Source of the DNA: Heloderma charlesbogerti
Lineage: Eukaryota; Chordata; Lepidosauria; Squamata; Helodermatidae
Reading direction: 5' to 3'
Assembly: GCA_026122225.1 (NCBI GenBank)
Contig: JANEZZ010001895.1
Coordinates: 186,001-250,000, forward strand
DNA: 64,000 bases
Shown here: positions 47,431 through 61,491 of the stretch, one piece after another
How positions within the stretch are numbered: position 1 is the first letter of the stretch
How the letters are laid out: every line of letters starts with the position of its first letter
Translations under genes and position numbers: made by a program
The notes under the pieces: model-generated
What the model saw: the letters and a program-made list of their open reading frames with translations, nothing else
Told to the model about the DNA's origin: nothing
Database searches by the model: none

Positions 47431-48300
47431 GTAAGCTATAATTTTTTTTAAAAAAAATTAAAAAAAATTCAATCTATAACATTTTAAATTTAACATTTTT
47501 AAAAAATCTGTAAAATCCAGTGGATGTGCTACTGGTGGTCGTTTGTTTTGTTTTTCAAATGATTATTTCTGTTCTGAGGCCTCTGGACTCATGCACAAAA
47601 TAAATACATGTTAAAATGCACATTCCTTAATAGTAAGTACTTTCAGAAGACAGATATAAATGCAAATTCCTTCACAGCAGGTATTTTCAGAAGACAGATA
47701 TAATAGCATTATGGGTTTTTTTTTACCCTGTATAACTTTTTCTAGATCAATTTAATTAAAGCAGACAGCATGCTATACCATCAGTACTGAAATGCTGTGA
47801 ATTGCTAAAGCCAGCAAAATTAGACCCAATTCACACATTTCTATATTATGCCATATCTCACCTCCTGTGTTTTGAAATATTGTCAAACAGTGTCAGAGTT
47901 TTGTCAAGTTACACCTGGTGTTTTAATCTTTAAATGATGAACATGTACGAATTCACCCTTTGTTGTCTACTGGAACTAAAAAGGATAAATCCAATGCCTG
48001 ACAATGAAAGTATTATTAGTATAAACACCAAATTCTAAGACAGTAGTTAATGTGCAGGCACTACAGAATTTAGAAGTTGCAGGAAATAAAATTGCAACTA
48101 GGGTTTGCTACTCACAGGACCAAACATATACAGTATAGGCAATACAGATATAGGTTAATTCTCTCCCCCACTCCTACCCCAAAGGAGAAGTTTGCCTTTC
48201 ATAGAGTTTTCCCTTCACAGCTACAATGCAAATGAAAGCTGTTCAAAAATATGAAAAATCATGTTTGAAAAAGGCAGTAGATAATATCAGGTTATAGGGG
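47431..48300. other. AT-rich intron sequence
   Basis: Includes a T/A homopolymer-rich patch at 47440-47510 and an imperfect tandem repeat (CAGAAGACAGATATAA twice, near 47644-47703). Nothing else is recognised. Confidence 0.5.
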
Positions 48301-48305
48301 CTATT

Positions 48306-48853
48306 TGTCAGAGTGGATACTGAGCCCATAGAGCTCCAGAGTAGTTCTGATTCTGAGGAGGACCAACCACCCGTGGGGGAGGAGCTTGCTCATCTCTTAC
48401 AGGCACAGCAGCAGGGAGAGATTGCTCCTGCCTGCATTCCTGAGAGAGATAGTGACCCTAGCAGTGAGAGAGTGAGGGATGGGATCTTGCTGGATGCTCA
48501 GAGGAGACGGAGGGAGCGGTGCCTGATGGACGGCGCCGAGAGGCGGCGCTCTGCCCGCTTGGCGCTACAACAACGGTCGCATCCCGAGGATCCCCGGGTA
48601 AGAGGGAGAACCTCTCCATAGCCCATAAGTTCAGAGTTTTCCCGCTCTTTCCCTTCAAACGGGGACCAACTGCCTCACCTGGAGCTTAGGCTACTCTGCT
48701 AACTACCCCAGTGCGTTTCCTTGCTTAGTCGCTGGTGATTAGCATCTGAAAGAGTCATTAAGTTGTAAAGGAACTTGGAAAAAATCCCTTTCGTCTGTGT
48801 GGTGAGTTGGCTATTGGAGGGGCCTTAAAGAGGCAGCTTGGGCGCTCCTGACA
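48306..48853 (+). mobile_element. Solo LTR, 548 bp, with 5-bp TSD
   Basis: It starts TGTCAGAGTGG and ends GCTCCTGACA (TG...CA with short inverted ends) and is flanked by CTATT on both sides (48301-48305 and 48854-48858). It is much more GC-rich than its surroundings. No internal retroviral or Ty3-like sequence remains, so it is a solo LTR left by recombination. The strand is taken from the open frame inside. The family is not identified. Confidence 0.75.
48313..48621 (+). CDS. 102-codon open frame inside the solo LTR, function unknown
   Basis: The frame begins MDTEPIELQSSSDSEEDQPP, is acidic in its first half and Arg-rich in its second (LLDAQRRRRERC, then ERRRSARLALQQ). It fills the 5' half of the LTR. 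I do not recognise a domain. It may be the overhanging C-terminus of an element protein or a chance frame in GC-rich DNA; expression is not shown by the sequence. Confidence 0.3.
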   Translation: MDTEPIELQSSSDSEEDQPPVGEELAHLLQAQQQGEIAPACIPERDSDPSSERVRDGILLDAQRRRRERCLMDGAERRRSARLALQQRSHPEDPRVRGRTSP

Positions 48854-49223
48854 CTATTCACACATTACAATAGCTCATGAGTTAAATAAACCATGGGCTG
48901 TTGCAGATGAGTGGGAGAGAGCGGGCATGCTGCCTCCTGCATAGGCACCACTTCTGCTTTTACTCCACAACCCACAATCAGCTCCTTCATAGGTTGTGGA
49001 GCGTGATGTCCAAACCCAGACCACTGGGTTTTTTAGGGGTTAAACAACCCATCGGTTCAGGTTTGGACATCACACTCCACAACTTATGAAGGAGCTGATT
49101 GTGGGTTGTGGAGTAAAAGCAGAAGTGGTGCCTATGCAGGAGGCAGCATGCCCGCTCTCTCCCACTCATGCATGGTAACCCACGGGTTGTTTAACTGATA
49201 AGTTGTCGTTATGTGTGAACCAG
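48854..49223. mobile_element. Large fold-back element (near-perfect palindrome)
   Basis: Arms of about 110 nt (48905-49016 and 49060-49170) are complementary with only two mismatches seen, separated by a 43-nt spacer that itself contains GGGGTTAAACAACCC. Outer ends (TTCACACATTAC and GTTATGTGTGAA) are also inverted, more weakly. No coding capacity; the two strands give the same spurious peptide. A similar, more diverged element lies at 56420. Confidence 0.88.
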
Positions 49224-51260
<2,037 letters not shown>

Positions 51261-51699
51261 CTAAGAACTATACAAGAACACAATAAAAACATAAGACATT
51301 CGGAGTCCAACGTTCTTTTATATATACATATCATCACATTGCATCAAATTGTCACATCTTAATCATAGTCTCTGGATCAGAATTCATTTTCTTTTTTGCT
51401 ACACACAAAGGTAGCACTTAGACAAGATGAGAAGGAAAGCAAAACAATACCTCAGAGATTAGAGCGGTTTTCAAATAACAACATTTATATTTTAGGGGAC
51501 TTAGCAAAGCTGTGTGCTTGTTTTGTTAGTAGTAGGAGCCACTCTACCTGGCTGAACTTGATGGAGAGATGGGACAGTGGAGCTTACTCCATCAACTTAG
51601 CTGAGAGACCAGCTTTAGCTGGCTTCCACCTGGCTGTGTGCTGAATAGCCAGCATTTAACACACAGGCTCATGATGCCATTGCATAGAATAGGAGCAGG

Positions 51700-51765
51700 A
51701 AACCCAATGCCATCCAAATGTTTTGGAATACAACTCCTACAATCCTTGGCCATTGACCGTGGCCC
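51700..51765. mobile_element. Partial palindromic MITE (CCTCCAGATGTT family)
   Basis: ATGCCATCCAAATGTTTTGG then TACAACTCCTACAATCCTTG, the left half only. It lies in LRP5 intron 16. Confidence 0.5.
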
Positions 51766-52658
51766 TGTTCTGCTTCCAGTGTCATAGGAAAGGGACACTG
51801 AAGTTCAGTATGGTATGGCAAGCTATGTCATGGTGTGGAACGATGACACTAAGGAATAATGAATCAGTAACTAATGAATAAAATACTGTAAAATACTGTA
51901 AAATCTGTCACACATTTATGAGACCCTTCAACATATATGTCTTTCCACAGAACACGCCTGTTTACTTAAACTCCTGACTTACAAATGAAACCTGCTACTT
52001 AGTTCATGGTAGGGGTCTCCACTCTCTTATGAACAGCCTCTAATTAGAGTGGTGTAATGGAACAAGATGTGGGCTAATCTTTAAAGAGACTAATGTATAG
52101 TGTTGATGTGGGTTCATATATGGCAGGTCCTTCATTAGAGCAGGAGGTTGAAATAACGGATAATCTTTAGATCCTTATGAGTCAAAATCAGATTATAACA
52201 CTTAGTGACACCAAGTTTTTTTTTTAAATAAGAGAACTCAGCAAAAATTATCTTACAGGACTTGCATATCAAATTTAGTCTGGAAATGGAAACCTGCTGC
52301 ATCGTTATGTTCACACTGTATAATTTTCATTTGCTGCTGGCAGCTTATGGAATTCCAAGTGAAGTCCAATGACCCACCAGGAAAGCCCAACCAAACATTG
52401 CTCTATACCCTTCCTGTAGTTCTACTAAGTGTAGAGTACAATTTTTGACCCAATAAAGTATTTGTCTATATGCTCTACAACAAATTTATTAAGGGTAGAA
52501 ATGTACCATGTTTTTCTAACAATAACTTTCATATCTTTAGGTACTTTTTAAAATTACCAAAATGTCACATACTAGAACACATCAACAGTATCTGCTTAAA
52601 GTTCTATACCATTGAAAGTGACCTCATCTGAAAGTACGCAGCACTGTGATAAACTTAC

Positions 52659-52868
52659 AGAATTCCCCCATGTCTATGTCTTCAACTGCATGAATGCCTG
52701 TTAGGTGAGCAATTCGACCTTGTATTCTGGTCCTCTTGTATCCATTGATTTTCTCAACTCTTTCTATCATCTGCTGCTGGCGGTCAATCCAATATAGATG
52801 ATTTCCCAATACAGTCAGACCCATTGGCTGAAGAATGTTGGAATCTTGTAATGTCACACGGTTAGCTC
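52659..52868 (-). CDS. LRP5: LRP5 exon 16: end of beta-propeller 4
   Basis: It runs from a ttttcctttcag acceptor to a GTAAGTTT donor. It encodes [20 protein letters not shown], then [20 protein letters not shown], then [36 protein letters not shown] is the last YWTD blade. The donor leaves a single T, which the first two bases of exon 17 complete as Ser. Confidence 0.96.
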
Positions 52869-54269
52869 CTGAAAGGAAAATACAACCTGTGTGATTACTT
52901 GCTTACTTACTTTAAAGTACAACAACAACAACACTGTTTATAAAATTACTATAACTACTTAGTATTTGCTTTGCAAGATCAACCACCTGAGTATTGTACA
53001 TATCACAGAAGTGATTAAATTCTTGCACAAAGGGCTCACATTTTAAATCAGAGGGATAAAATGGATACAGAAGCAGATGCAAGAGCCCACTAAAGGAGTA
53101 GTAAGAAAGGAAGTATAATCAGTATCATTCAGTGCAGAAAAAGAGGAGAATATAGTGGTCTTGGGAAGCCTTTGCTATAGAAGTGGGTTTGACACTAATT
53201 AAGAAGTGGGAGGGCAGAGGGAGTTGGCCTGATGGACAGAGGGGGATCCAGAGCAGCGTGTAGAAGGCTTGAAGGCAACAGATGTAGGAAACAAAAGCTG
53301 AAAACACATTCAACATGATCGGTCTTAATGTGTCTCAATTTCTCAGAGGACATTTGGCCCCTTTTTTGAAAATACCAAGTTATATACATAAAATAGAAAT
53401 TCTTTTTCAGTTTTTTCAAATATGGTACAATGCTCACACACACCCAATTTGTGAGCAGCAAGTGGTCTATTTCATTAAAACGTAAGATCTTACAACAGAC
53501 TGTGCAAACTATTTGGTCTCAGCATATGGGCCAATTAAAACATGTTGCTTCCCACATGCAGCACCATCCCATACGGCTACCATAATGCACAGAGTAAAAC
53601 ATTTTTTACTCTGTGCATTAGCCCCATATACAAAGTGCATGCCAGAAATATATGGACTGGGGGGAAGCCACTCATAAACTACATAAATATGGGCTGATGT
53701 TGAATGTAAGTGGCCACAGGTTAAAATTAGATATATTCTGCTTACCTTGAGGGACATTACTTCTGAAGCAGAAGTGTGGATATACCCTGAAAAACCAATG
53801 CAGAGTCTTATGTCCCCTGCCAAACAGATGATCACTGCTCTCAGTTCTGGAAGAGCTGACTGCCTTGTGGTAGGGTGTGTCTGTAGTGGGGGGGGGGGCC
53901 CCACTGGGAAGCTTCCAAGAATACTACAGTTCCATGGAGTAGGGCGAGTACACAGCCTCACAGGGATTTCAGCAATAGATTTTTAGGCAGGTTGTTAAGT
54001 ATAAATGTCATCATACACACAGACATACGGCATACCTTGTATCACTATTTACACATAATCACACATTCAGTTGTTTTAGTCTCTCTCTCAATTTGATTCA
54101 TTTAAATTTTGGTCCCCAACAGGACTGGATACTGTCCTATTGAATAGGATTCATCCTCACTTGTACTTACTGATAAGCAGAGGGAAGGTGGAAGAGAAGA
54201 TGTGTTCTATGTAGGTTTATTTTCAACAGCTTTTAAATACATAACTGCAACATTGTTGCAGAAAGGCTT
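52869..54269. other. LRP5 intron 15, left part, unrecognised
   Basis: A 14-15-bp inverted repeat (AATGCACAGAGTAAAA and its complement) lies near 53585-53620. A G-run (10 G) is at about 53889. No gene is recognised. Confidence 0.5.
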
Positions 54270-55775
54270 TAAGTAAAGCCTGAACCCATTTCAGACTGGC
54301 TTCAGAGCGGGATACCGAGTTTAGACTGCCATGGTTGCCTTGGTGGATGATCTTCACCTGGGAATTGATAGGGAGAGTGCATCCCTGTTGATTCTTTTGG
54401 ATCTCTCAGCGGCATTCGATACCATTGACCATGGTATCCTTCTGGATCGCCTGAGGGAGTTGTAGGTTAGGGGCACTGCTCTGCAGCGGTTCCGCTCCTT
54501 TCTCTCCGGACAGTTCCAGATGGTGTCACTTGGGGATGGTTGTTCCTCAAAAAAGGAATTATTATGTGGAGTCCCTCAGGGCTCTATTCTATCCCTGATG
54601 CTATTTAATATCTACATGAAACCGCTGGGAGAGATCATCAGGAGATTTGGGGCTGGGTGTTATCAGTATGCTGATGACATACTGATAACAAATCTATTTC
54701 TCCTTAACATCTTTATCCAAGGAAGGTATGACTCCTCTGAATGACTGCCTGAAGTCGGTAATGGGCTGGATGAGGGAGAACAAGCTTAAGTTGAATCCAG
54801 GAAAGACAGAGGTGCTCATCATGAAAGGTCCTAATTCAGGTATTGAGGTATGTCAACCAGTTCTGGATGAGGCTGCACTCCCCCTGAAGGAGCAAGTTCG
54901 TGGTTTGGGGGTGCTTCTTGACCCAACCCTGCTCCAGGCACCCCAGGTGGAGGCAACGGTGAGAAGTGCCTGTTATCAACTTTGGCTGATACACCAGCTA
55001 TGCCTTCCTGGAACATGTGGACCTGGTAATGGTGGTGCACACACTGGTAACCTCTAGGCTTGATTTCTGTAATGCGCTGTACTTGGGGCTGCCTGTATAT
55101 TTAGTTCAGAAACTTCAGCTGGTACAAAACATGGCAGCCAGGTTGGTCTCTTGGACATCCCATGGAGACCGTATTACACCGGTTTTAAAATCTTTACACT
55201 GGCTGCTAATTTGTTTCTGAGCAAAATATAAACTGCTGGTTCTTACCTTTAAAACCTTACATAGTCTAGGTCCAAGGTACCTTAGGGAGCACTTTCTCCC
55301 CTATGTCCCAGTCCACCACCTAAGGTCCTCTGAGGGCTCTCTGCTGTGGCTGCCTAATGTGAGACTGGCAGCCACATGCAAGAGGACCTTCTCTTTTGCT
55401 GTCCCTCAGTTGTGGAATGACCTGCCAGTTGAAATGCCTGTTGACCAGTTTGAAGGTTTTTAAGCAGGCATTAAAGACTCTATTATTCCAGCAGGCCTTC
55501 CCTTTTTAGAACTCTTGTTCCTTTTGCTGACTTTTGTATACTGTTTTTAAGCGGTGTTGTTTTAAGCTGTGTTTTATTGCTGGATTTAAAAGAAATGTTT
55601 TTAGTTTTAAGTTGTTTTTAGTTATATGTTGTTTGTATATATTGTCCATATCCTTTTATGTATATGGTTTTTAAACTTTGTATATTGTATTTTAATGTTT
55701 TAACTTTTGTAAACCACCCAGAGAGCTTCGGCTATGGGGCGGTATAGAAATATAATAAAGAAGAAGAAGAAGAAT
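54270..55775 (+). mobile_element. L2-clade LINE, RT end and 3' tail
   Basis: Frames can be followed by eye through LLDLSAAFDTIDHGILLDRL, GVPQGSILS, LFNIYMKPLGEIIRRFGAG and CYQYADDI, which are RT motifs of the L2 clade. Then come VMGWMRENKLKLNPGKTEVL, the 3' end GCTATGGGGCGGTATAGAAA and a (GAA)n tail at 55758-55775. A stop follows LDRLREL (TAG near 54463) and frames shift near 54700. It lies in LRP5 intron 15. Confidence 0.88.
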
Positions 55776-55837
55776 CAACCTGAATTGTTTTATATTGTCA
55801 GAAAAATGACACTCCAGCCATTCCAGTATAGTCTTCC

Positions 55838-55940
55838 CCCACCTGCAGCTCTCCAGATGTATTTGACTGCAATGCCCAGCATTCAGGAATGCTGGAAGTT
55901 GCAGTCCAACACATCTGAAAAGTGCCAGGTCGAGGACAGC
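55838..55940. mobile_element. Palindromic MITE (CCTCCAGATGTT family)
   Basis: GCTCTCCAGATGTATTTGAC at the left and AACACATCTGAAAAGTGCCA at the right, with a CAGCATTCAGGAATGCTGG palindrome in the middle. Confidence 0.7.
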
Positions 55941-56419
55941 TGGTATAGCATAATAAGAGCTGAGCCAAAGTATTCATTTCAGCTTTTTTGGTCATTTTAA
56001 GGGCAGGTGTAGAGTGAAAATGCCCCCCCCAAAGAGCTTAATAATGTTCAGGGGTCATCTGAAATTAATTAATTTTCATTGGGAGGGGCGTTATAATTAT
56101 TTAAGGTGAGGCAGTAGAGGGTTTTGTTCTTCTCCCTCCTTTTTGTAAACTAGAAAATAACCTGTCCCATCGTATTTATGACATAGCATAATTCCTATTG
56201 GGACATTCACTGATAAATGGGAATGTCACTAGGCGGCTTTGACAGCAGCTCCACCATAAATGGCCCTCCCAAAGAAAACTATTCAATTTTGGACACTCCT
56301 TTGAAAGTTGCTAGGAATGCCCCCACCCCCTTCACAGGGCACAAATGGCCCTGCAAGAGTAAGTATGTGTAAATGTGTAAATGTGTGCATGTGACTGAGA
56401 GAATATCTGTGTGACAACA

Positions 56420-56762
56420 CAGTGGGCTGGGTTGCACATGCAAACAGCACACCATGGCTTATTTAAACCATAGTGGGCTCCACACATGTGGGCAGCCATT
56501 CTGAATATTCACTGCCCGGCCCCTGCTTGTCATGTCGTGCAAACCCAGGGGCCATGGGTTATGCGAGGGTTAAGCAATAGTCTGTTGCTGAGGTATGTGA
56601 GGGTTATTTAACCCTCACATAACCCACAGTCTCTGGGTTCACACAACATGACAAGCCACAGCTGGGTGTTGAATATGCAAATCCTGTCCAGCACATGCTG
56701 CAGCCCACCATAGCTTAAACAACCCACAGTGGGCTGTTTTGATCATGCATACCTGGTCTGTA
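56420..56762. mobile_element. Fold-back element, copy 2
   Basis: A long imperfect palindrome. GGGTTGCACATGCAAACAGC at the left mirrors the right end near GTTTTGATCATGCATACC. CTTGTCATGTCGTGCAAACC mirrors GGTTCACACAACATGACAAG. The centre is GTGAGGGTTATTTAACCCTCAC. Its general plan matches the element at 48854. Confidence 0.75.
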
Positions 56763-59340
56763 AGTCAACACCGCTTTTTCTACTCTGACTTTTAAAAATG
56801 GACACAGAATAAAATTACATTGTGGGTGCAGAGTGGAAAATGCTAATAAACAAGCAACTCAGCTAATTTACTGAATAAAATTATTGGAGCTCAGCCAGGC
56901 ATGCAAACATAACATTTCTTCTTACTGCAGCTGCTATTAAATTGATTCAAAAGATTACAGTGTACAAAGAAAAACTACACAGCATACAAATTATATTAAA
57001 GGGAGGAAAATATCTGAAGGGTAGGCATTTTCAAGAAAGCTCCTTGCAGCTTCTCAAGGCACTTCCTAGCACCAATTCCCTGAAAATCTAGTACTTATAT
57101 GGTTTGAAGACAGACATGAAATCACATTGGCTGGAATCCAAAGAGTTACTTTAGGTACACTCAAGGGCTAGGAATTACCAGTGGGATTTATCGCAATACG
57201 TTTTTGAAAGTTTTCTTGCTTTCAAAAGATAATAGAAGCCAACCATACTAAAAAAGAAAAAAAAATCTTGTGAGCGTGGACACACTCTTGTGGAACTAGT
57301 TAACAGCTTAGGATCCAAGCCACTGTCCTTTAATTTAAGGTAGTTCAGTATATGCACCTGTTCGCAGTCCTGAGGAAGGGGAACATCAAAACCCCCTTGA
57401 TCCATTGTCTCCATCAGAATGGCAACTGTCAGTGAGCGTTAAGATAGCTTTTATTGATGTGGACTGTGCTAGTTACATTCACTGACAGTCCCCTTAAAAC
57501 TATAACACAAAAGGGATTAGCTCTCCATAAACAATAATAGAACCGTCTCTGACTAGGGATGTTGCAGGCATCTGACACTGGGGTGGAGTGCAGCAGACTC
57601 TGGCCTGCTCTGCCTGCTGGACTGGGGTCTGTGGACTCCGCTGGCTGGCTGCCCACATGACATGAGCCACTGGATGGCCAGATGAGCACCCAGCTGCCTG
57701 GCCCCTTGGTGAGCTGACATTTTGTGTAAAAATGGCAGCTCATTATTCTTCATAGAAGGCCTTTTACTGAAATGATGGCCATAAAGCAAGATTACAGGAG
57801 TGAATGGGCAGGCAAGATTAGAGGTGGTGGTGATGGTTTGGTAGGCGCACGGTGATCACGAATGCAGGCAAGTCTATCCATCCTCATCTCTGACATTCAA
57901 GGAAGGGATATTCTCCTCCCTGGAAAAGGTCTTCGTACAGAGTGCTAGCTGAAGAAGGGCACTAAGCGCTGCCCACTCTTCTCAGACAACTCCTCTTGTT
58001 GCTTTGCCTCTAATATGCAATCCTGCTTGTACATTCACCTTCTCCAAAGCCTGACAGTTGAGCCACTAGGTCACTCAGTCCATCCTGCCATGCTAGGGTT
58101 AATGACAGGAGGTTGGAAAGCCTCTCTTTTCCCCAAGCCGACTGTGCATTAACTCTTCGCCCCATTCGGGTGTTGCCCTCCCCTCCACGACAGATATACC
58201 TTTCCCTTGTCTTTCCCAAGTTCCTTCCTTTTTAATTCCCCTTTCTTGCCTTTCTGTCTGTCTGCCTGGGCTTGCCTCCTCTGCTGTCCTTGCTCGTGGG
58301 CGATCTCTCTCTTTCCACAGCCACCTCCCTCCTTGCTCTCCTGCCTTCCTTTTATCCTCCCCGCTTCTCCCCTCCTCTCCCTGCCGCCCCACTTCAGGTG
58401 ATGCCCATTTTGGCTGATGGGGCCAGCTGCAGGCATGCAATGGCTGGCAACGCCATCTGTTTGAACCGTCGCCATCCGTGGCCGCTCTGTCCTTTCCCTT
58501 TGTGCTGGCATGAGAGGAAATGTGCAATTCCTTGGCATGCCAATTCCTTGGAATGCAGGAAAAACCAGCAATGCCATGAGTGACTCGTCAGGCGCTTGGT
58601 AAGAGGTGGCAAACCCCACTGACCCCTCACAGCACCTTTGTATAAATCAACACGGTTTGCGCAGAACATTTAAAACCAATCTATCATTCTTCTGTGTTGA
58701 CAATATGGAACATTCTATTTGCAGCACAAGTGTGTTAATTTATGAACAAACAGAAGTACTGTGGGTGGCATTAAAATGATCACACAGAAATCAGAGTCAT
58801 AATATGTGATGCCTTTTGCCTATTTAACAAACAGTAGAATTCCCTTTTATCCTGATACCTTTTCTTCTTTTCATTATACCAACAGGGCCTTGTTTTTGGT
58901 GTCCTAATCTTAATCATTGTCAAATAAATATTTTTTCTGTAGTGAATCAAGACTTGCCACATTTAATATCTAAACAATATCATGTCCATGGCTGAATCTT
59001 CACCAATATCTATATCGGCACAAAATGCCACACATTCATTAGTCTCTACTCAGTAGCAGCAACTTGGGGTGGGTGAGGGGGTTCCAGGGACCATTGTCAT
59101 CTCCCTGGATCTCCCTGTAGGTTGCACTCCAGCCTCCACACTACAAATTTGACAGTGGTGGCAAAAAAAAGAGGCCAGTTGAAATTTGGCATAAAACTAC
59201 TATGGAGCAGTAAATAGGTCGAATTTAGCTTGTTCTCAAGCTAAACTGCCATTTTTTTGGCTGCTTCCACAACTTTCAGCAACATGGCAGCAAGGGGCCA
59301 CACCGGGGTGGGGAGGGGAGGCTGCATGCAGCCTGTGGGT
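56763..59340. other. LRP5 intron 15, mostly unrecognised
   Basis: A pyrimidine-rich block lies at about 58150-58400 and produces long overlapping open frames on both strands, but none has a recognisable domain. A GC-rich patch with TGCATGTTGCCCACCCCTGC near 59340-59360 resembles the end of an old DNA element. Confidence 0.4.
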
Positions 59341-59349
59341 TGCATGTTG

Positions 59350-59428
59350 CCCACCCCTGCTTTCTATATTAATTGTGAGCTGCTCTGGGCATGAAAGCAG
59401 AAGAGCAGGATAGAATAATAATAATGAT
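59350..59428 (+). mobile_element. L2 LINE 3' end fragment
   Basis: ATTGTGAGCTGCTCTGGGC... leading into (AAT)n is an L2-like tail that served as target for the following insertion. Confidence 0.5.
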
Positions 59429-60277
59429 AAAGTTACGTTATTTCCAGATTACATCAAAGAGGTGGTGAATAAAAGAAGGCAATTTATCAAAGCAAAAAAT
59501 ATGGCAAAACAAATGAACTTACAATATTACTTAAAATATCCTGCTACACTTTGTATTGTGATTGAAGGTCAGATGACGAAGTTTCTAAATCATGAAATGG
59601 CGGAGGCATGGCTGAACGTAAATATGCGTGAGATTTCTGTTACAACATGAACTGGAATCCTTAGTCTTCATGATCCAGGCTAGTTCAGAAGATAAATGAT
59701 TCATTTATTCTTTTTCATCTTTTTTTTTCTTGCTTTTCTTTATATTTTTTATTTCAAAATAGATAATATATCTAGTATAAAATATATTACTGACGGTTGA
59801 AGGTTTATATTAAGTTTTATTATTATATAACACTATATATTAATAATAATAATAATAATAATAATAATGGCGGCTTCTGGGAGTGAATTGTAGACCTGTT
59901 TCTTTGATATAAGATTTATTATATGAGATTGAAATGTAAGGTTGTTTATTAAACTGTGAGACTGTTAAGGTTATAGATATAGTTTTTAAAATAGAATGGC
60001 ATCGGAGGCCGGGGGGTATTGGAGTTTAAACTTAATTCTTTAAAGGGGAGAGAGAGGGAGAGGGGGAGGGAAGGGGAAAGCATCTTCTTTTTTCTTCACT
60101 TCCTTTCTTCCTCCATTTTCCTTTTCTTTTTCCTTCTCTTTTTGTTATTGTGGTGTCCTCATCAGAATAGTGTATTGTTGGGAATTTGTAATATTGCTGG
60201 TAATTTTGGTATTGTTTATTTCATTTATAAAGATAAAATAAATAAAAATATATTCAAAAGGATTATAAAAGAAAAGA
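59429..60277 (+). mobile_element. L1-derived insertion carrying an ORF1 C-terminus (half-L1-like)
   Basis: The frame at 59462-59650 reads KRRQFIKAKNMAKQMNLQYY then LKYPATLCIVIEGQMTKFLN, the pattern of the L1 ORF1p C-terminal domain. No ORF2 sequence follows; a 600-bp tail with purine- and pyrimidine-rich tracts ends in A-rich sequence. AATAATAATAATGAT flanks it at 59414-59428 and 60278-60292, a likely 15-bp target duplication, though it falls in simple sequence. Confidence 0.6.
59839..59869. repeat. (AAT)n microsatellite
   Basis: About ten TAA/AAT units inside the L1-derived insertion. Confidence 0.9.
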
Positions 60278-60694
60278 AATAATAATAATGATTTACTGCT
60301 ACTACTACATTCAGATTCTGCAGTGTCGGTATCTGAAGCAGATGGACAAAAACATGTGGTCCCCACCCCACCCCCACCCAGCAGTTAGTTACAAATAGGG
60401 AAGAACAAGGGCAGGAAAGTTACTAAGAAAATGATATGTGAACAGTACCAACAGCATTTGAACTTCATACCTACTAACAGAAAGCCTGCTTTGAGGGAAT
60501 ATGTATTACCACCTCAGCCTGCACCATTACAGAATTGTATTATGATAAATTAGTATCCTAGACAGGATACTAAAAAAACTGCCCTCTTTTTTTTGTAGCT
60601 CACTAGAAGCAAAGAAAAGTCTTGGGACATTTCACAAAAAGGAAGAGATCTAAATTCTTTAAGTTTCACATTACTGAAATGGAATAGAACGCAC
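60278..60694. other. LRP5 intron 15, right end
   Basis: Begins with the second (AAT)n duplication and runs as plain sequence to the exon 15 donor. Confidence 0.5.
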
Positions 60695-60885
60695 CTGATA
60701 AGTCACAGCTTTCAATTCGTTTGAGATCCGCATCCACCCAAAAGAGCTTCCCAATCTTGTTGTCAATCACTAGAGCGACAGGCCGGAGCAAACCGGTAGT
60801 GAAGAGCACCTCTCGTTCTGTACCATCCAAGGCTGCACGCTCAATCTTTGGGGCTCGTTCTTGCATATTGGTGAAATACATATAC
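60695..60885 (-). CDS. LRP5: LRP5 exon 15: beta-propeller 4 blades
   Basis: The acceptor is cttgttttcag and the donor GTGCGT. The exon completes a Gly codon from exon 14 and reads [20 protein letters not shown], then [20 protein letters not shown], then [19 protein letters not shown]. The YMYFTN and LFWVDA strands are YWTD-like propeller repeats. It ends with one base of a Gly codon that exon 16 completes. The intron before it is short (606 bp) and the one after is about 7.8 kb. Confidence 0.96.
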
Positions 60886-61491
60886 CTGAAAACAAGTATG
60901 AACAACCGCTGGCTCAGGTAACACAGTTTTGTGGGATGAGGATAAAATCTATAACTGTATTCTCAACCTGGAGGTTCAGAAAGGGTATTCCCAAGTAGGA
61001 TTTTACTGCTCAGCTTCCAGGAATGATTAATCAATACCTTGCTCTTTGACAGCCCTTTGGTGAAGGAAAATCCTGCTAACATTAGTAAGAATCTTGTTTG
61101 CAAATTAAAATATATATGCAGCTAAAAGTAGGATATTCGAGAGGTTCTCCCCACCCACTCCAGAGCCAGGCCTCCATCATGGACACTGTGCAGTTAATAG
61201 GATATGCCAATAAAGGTTAGGTTTTTAATTTGAAGATTTCTAACAACATATATAAACACACCCTTTCAAGGATTACATCCCAGGAAATGGTCTGAAAGCT
61301 CTTACATTTTTAAAGGTGAAATAGGCTATCAGTGGCCTAACAATGGGAGATTACCTGGGAACCCTATGTAAGCTGCTGCTCTGAATTTACCGAAGTAAAG
61401 AAAACAGAGTACATTTCAGGCTTTAGCAACTTTATGAAGTTCCAAAAATGTAGCTGCTCCATTAATTCTTACAAAATAAAAGAATTCTCAC

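Noticed and set aside
53509..53961. 150-codon frame in LRP5 intron 15
   Set aside because: No domain, composition like its surroundings, and no matching splice sites.
58099..58619. Overlapping 142- and 156-codon frames on the minus strand
   Set aside because: Purine-rich, low-complexity translations with no family signature and no splice context.
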